A stretch of 12,821 nt of DNA from Thermoplasmata archaeon (lineage in GTDB: Archaea > Thermoplasmatota > Thermoplasmata > Lutacidiplasmatales > UBA184): positions 1-12,821 of the forward strand of contig JASIDM010000165.1 of assembly GCA_030044695.1 (NCBI GenBank), written 5' to 3'. Made by a program: the position numbers and the translations under genes. Under the pieces are notes generated by a model, which saw only the letters and a program-made list of their open reading frames with translations, made no database searches and was not told where the DNA came from. Below are positions 11,873-12,821 of the stretch, piece by piece (position 1 is the first letter of the stretch; each line of letters opens with the position of its first letter).

Positions 11873-12821
11873 GGTACATCGACATCCCGGCCCGCTGGGC
11901 CGCGGCGAGGACGTCGGCGTCGCGCACGCTGCCCCCCGGTTGAACGGTCGCCCGGACCCCGGCCCGGGCGGCGACCTCGATCCCGTCGGCGAACGGGAAG
12001 AAGGCGTCGGACGCGAGGACGGAGCCCCGGGCGCGCGCTCCGGCGACCTCGCAGGCGAGCTCGACGGCCTTCACGCGCGTCGGCTGGCCGGAGCCGATGC
12101 CGACGGTCGAGGTCCCCTGGACCAGCGCGATGGCGTTGGAGCGCGCGTGGCGCACGACGCTCCAGGCGAACCCTAGCGAGGGCAGGTCCGCCGGGGGGAG
12201 CGGGGGCCCGGCGACGTGGCGAAGGCTGGTGAGGTCGAGCGGGCGACGGTCGGCCTCCTGCACCAGGAGCCGCCCGAGCGCTGTGCGGGCCTCCCAGGCG
12301 GGCCGGTTCCGCGGGTCCAGCGCGCCCCGCACGAGCTTGATCTTGGCCCGACGCCCCAGGACGTCGATCGCCCCAGGGGCGAGCTCGGGGGCCCAGAGCA
12401 GGTCGACGAAGACGCCGCGCAACGCTTCGAGGTCGTCCCCGCCCAGGGGCCGGTTCACCGCCACGACGCAGCCGTAGCGCGCGACGGGGTCCGTCGCGAT
12501 CGCCTCGGCGAGCGCCGTCCGCACGTCACCGGCCGCGGCCGCCCCGCAGGGGGTCGCGTGCTTCACCACGGCCGCCGCCGGGCGGTCGAACTCCTCGACC
12601 AGGCCGATCGCCGTCTCCAGGTCGAGCAGGTTGGTGTACGACGGCGCCGCGCCCTTGAGCACCTCGAGGGGGGTCGCCGGCTGATCGAGCGGGGCGGGTC
12701 CGGCGAGGGCGTACGCCTGGGCCCGCTGGTGGGGATTCTCCCCGTACCGCAGGACGAGCGGGTCCGCTCGGAGGAGGACCTCGGCCGGGAACCCCGGCGG
12801 AGGGGACGATCTCGGTCGGAG
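11844..12821 (-). CDS. purH: Bifunctional purine biosynthesis protein PurH, C-terminal AICAR transformylase part (partial)
   Basis: The frame is open to the right edge, so only the last 325 residues are visible; the gene starts outside the window. They cover the whole AICAR transformylase domain, which formylates AICAR with 10-formyl-tetrahydrofolate in the penultimate step of IMP synthesis. Landmarks from N to C: LRYGENPHQ just inside the edge (12729-12758), PSYTNLLDLE, the catalytic VKHATPCG with its Lys-His pair, ATDPVARYGCVVAVNRP, GSGQPTRVKAVELA, GSVLASDAFFPFADGIE and QPGGSVRDADV, then the end GWRVFRH. The residues before LRYGENPHQ (GFPAEVLLRADP) resemble the linker after an IMP cyclohydrolase domain, so a fused PurH is likely, but a stand-alone transformylase cannot be excluded. 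Its stop overlaps the convergent thioredoxin gene. Confidence 0.95.
   Translation of the reverse strand, partial: LRPRSSPPPGFPAEVLLRADPLVLRYGENPHQRAQAYALAGPAPLDQPATPLEVLKGAAPSYTNLLDLETAIGLVEEFDRPAAAVVKHATPCGAAAAGDVRTALAEAIATDPVARYGCVVAVNRPLGGDDLEALRGVFVDLLWAPELAPGAIDVLGRRAKIKLVRGALDPRNRPAWEARTALGRLLVQEADRRPLDLTSLRHVAGPPLPPADLPSLGFAWSVVRHARSNAIALVQGTSTVGIGSGQPTRVKAVELACEVAGARARGSVLASDAFFPFADGIEVAARAGVRATVQPGGSVRDADVLAAAQRAGMSMYLTGWRVFRH

Overview
This is a very GC-rich (about 70%) stretch of an archaeal chromosome, densely packed with genes. The archaeal assignment rests on a RadA recombinase with an N-terminal helix-hairpin-helix domain and on core promoters of the TATA type about 26-27 bases before several start codons, as expected for leaderless mRNAs. 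A Thermoplasmatota-like lineage would fit (high GC, leaderless genes, a mix of archaeal information genes with bacterial-type enzymes), but that is inference; a 16S or ribosomal-protein marker is not present.

Layout, left to right. Plus strand: a GNAT acetyltransferase (60-584), purC (635-1588) and radA (1673-2671). Minus strand, reading right to left: a nickel-SOD maturation peptidase (6268-6663), then a tungstate/molybdate transporter and its regulator, wtpA (5176-6243), wtpB (4288-5151), wtpC (3275-4300) and a ModE-like regulator (2646-3278), whose tail overlaps the end of radA. Plus strand again: nickel superoxide dismutase sodN (6694-7227), head to head with its peptidase, followed by histidine ammonia-lyase hutH (7253-8782). 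Minus strand: a winged-helix/double zinc-ribbon protein (8838-9536), divergent from a degenerate receiver-domain protein (9727-10287), with a 61-base near-perfect inverted repeat between their promoters. Then mutY with a MutT-like C-terminal domain (10097-11431, minus), divergent from a thioredoxin (11501-11872, plus), and finally the C-terminal AICAR transformylase part of purH (11844 to the right edge, minus), which is cut by the window.

How the genes work together. purC and purH belong to de novo purine synthesis. sodN and sodX form a complete metal-enzyme and maturase pair for superoxide defence; thioredoxin and MutY (repair of A opposite 8-oxoguanine) add an oxidative-stress flavour to the region. 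The wtpABC-modE set is a self-contained oxyanion uptake operon with its own regulator, and a candidate operator lies between the wtpA TATA box and its start codon. The zinc-ribbon and pseudo-receiver pair is the least understood part and looks regulatory.

The most interesting points are: an archaeal Ni-SOD whose two second-sphere residues around His1 are both replaced; the candidate ModE operator; the large inverted repeat in the zinc-ribbon/receiver divergon; an ABC ATPase with a proline in place of the Q-loop glutamine; and three convergent gene pairs whose 3' ends overlap, one by 191 bases. I saw no RNA genes, CRISPR arrays, insertion sequences or pseudogenes, and no gene-free stretch longer than 300 bases (the longest is 190 bases, 9537-9726).
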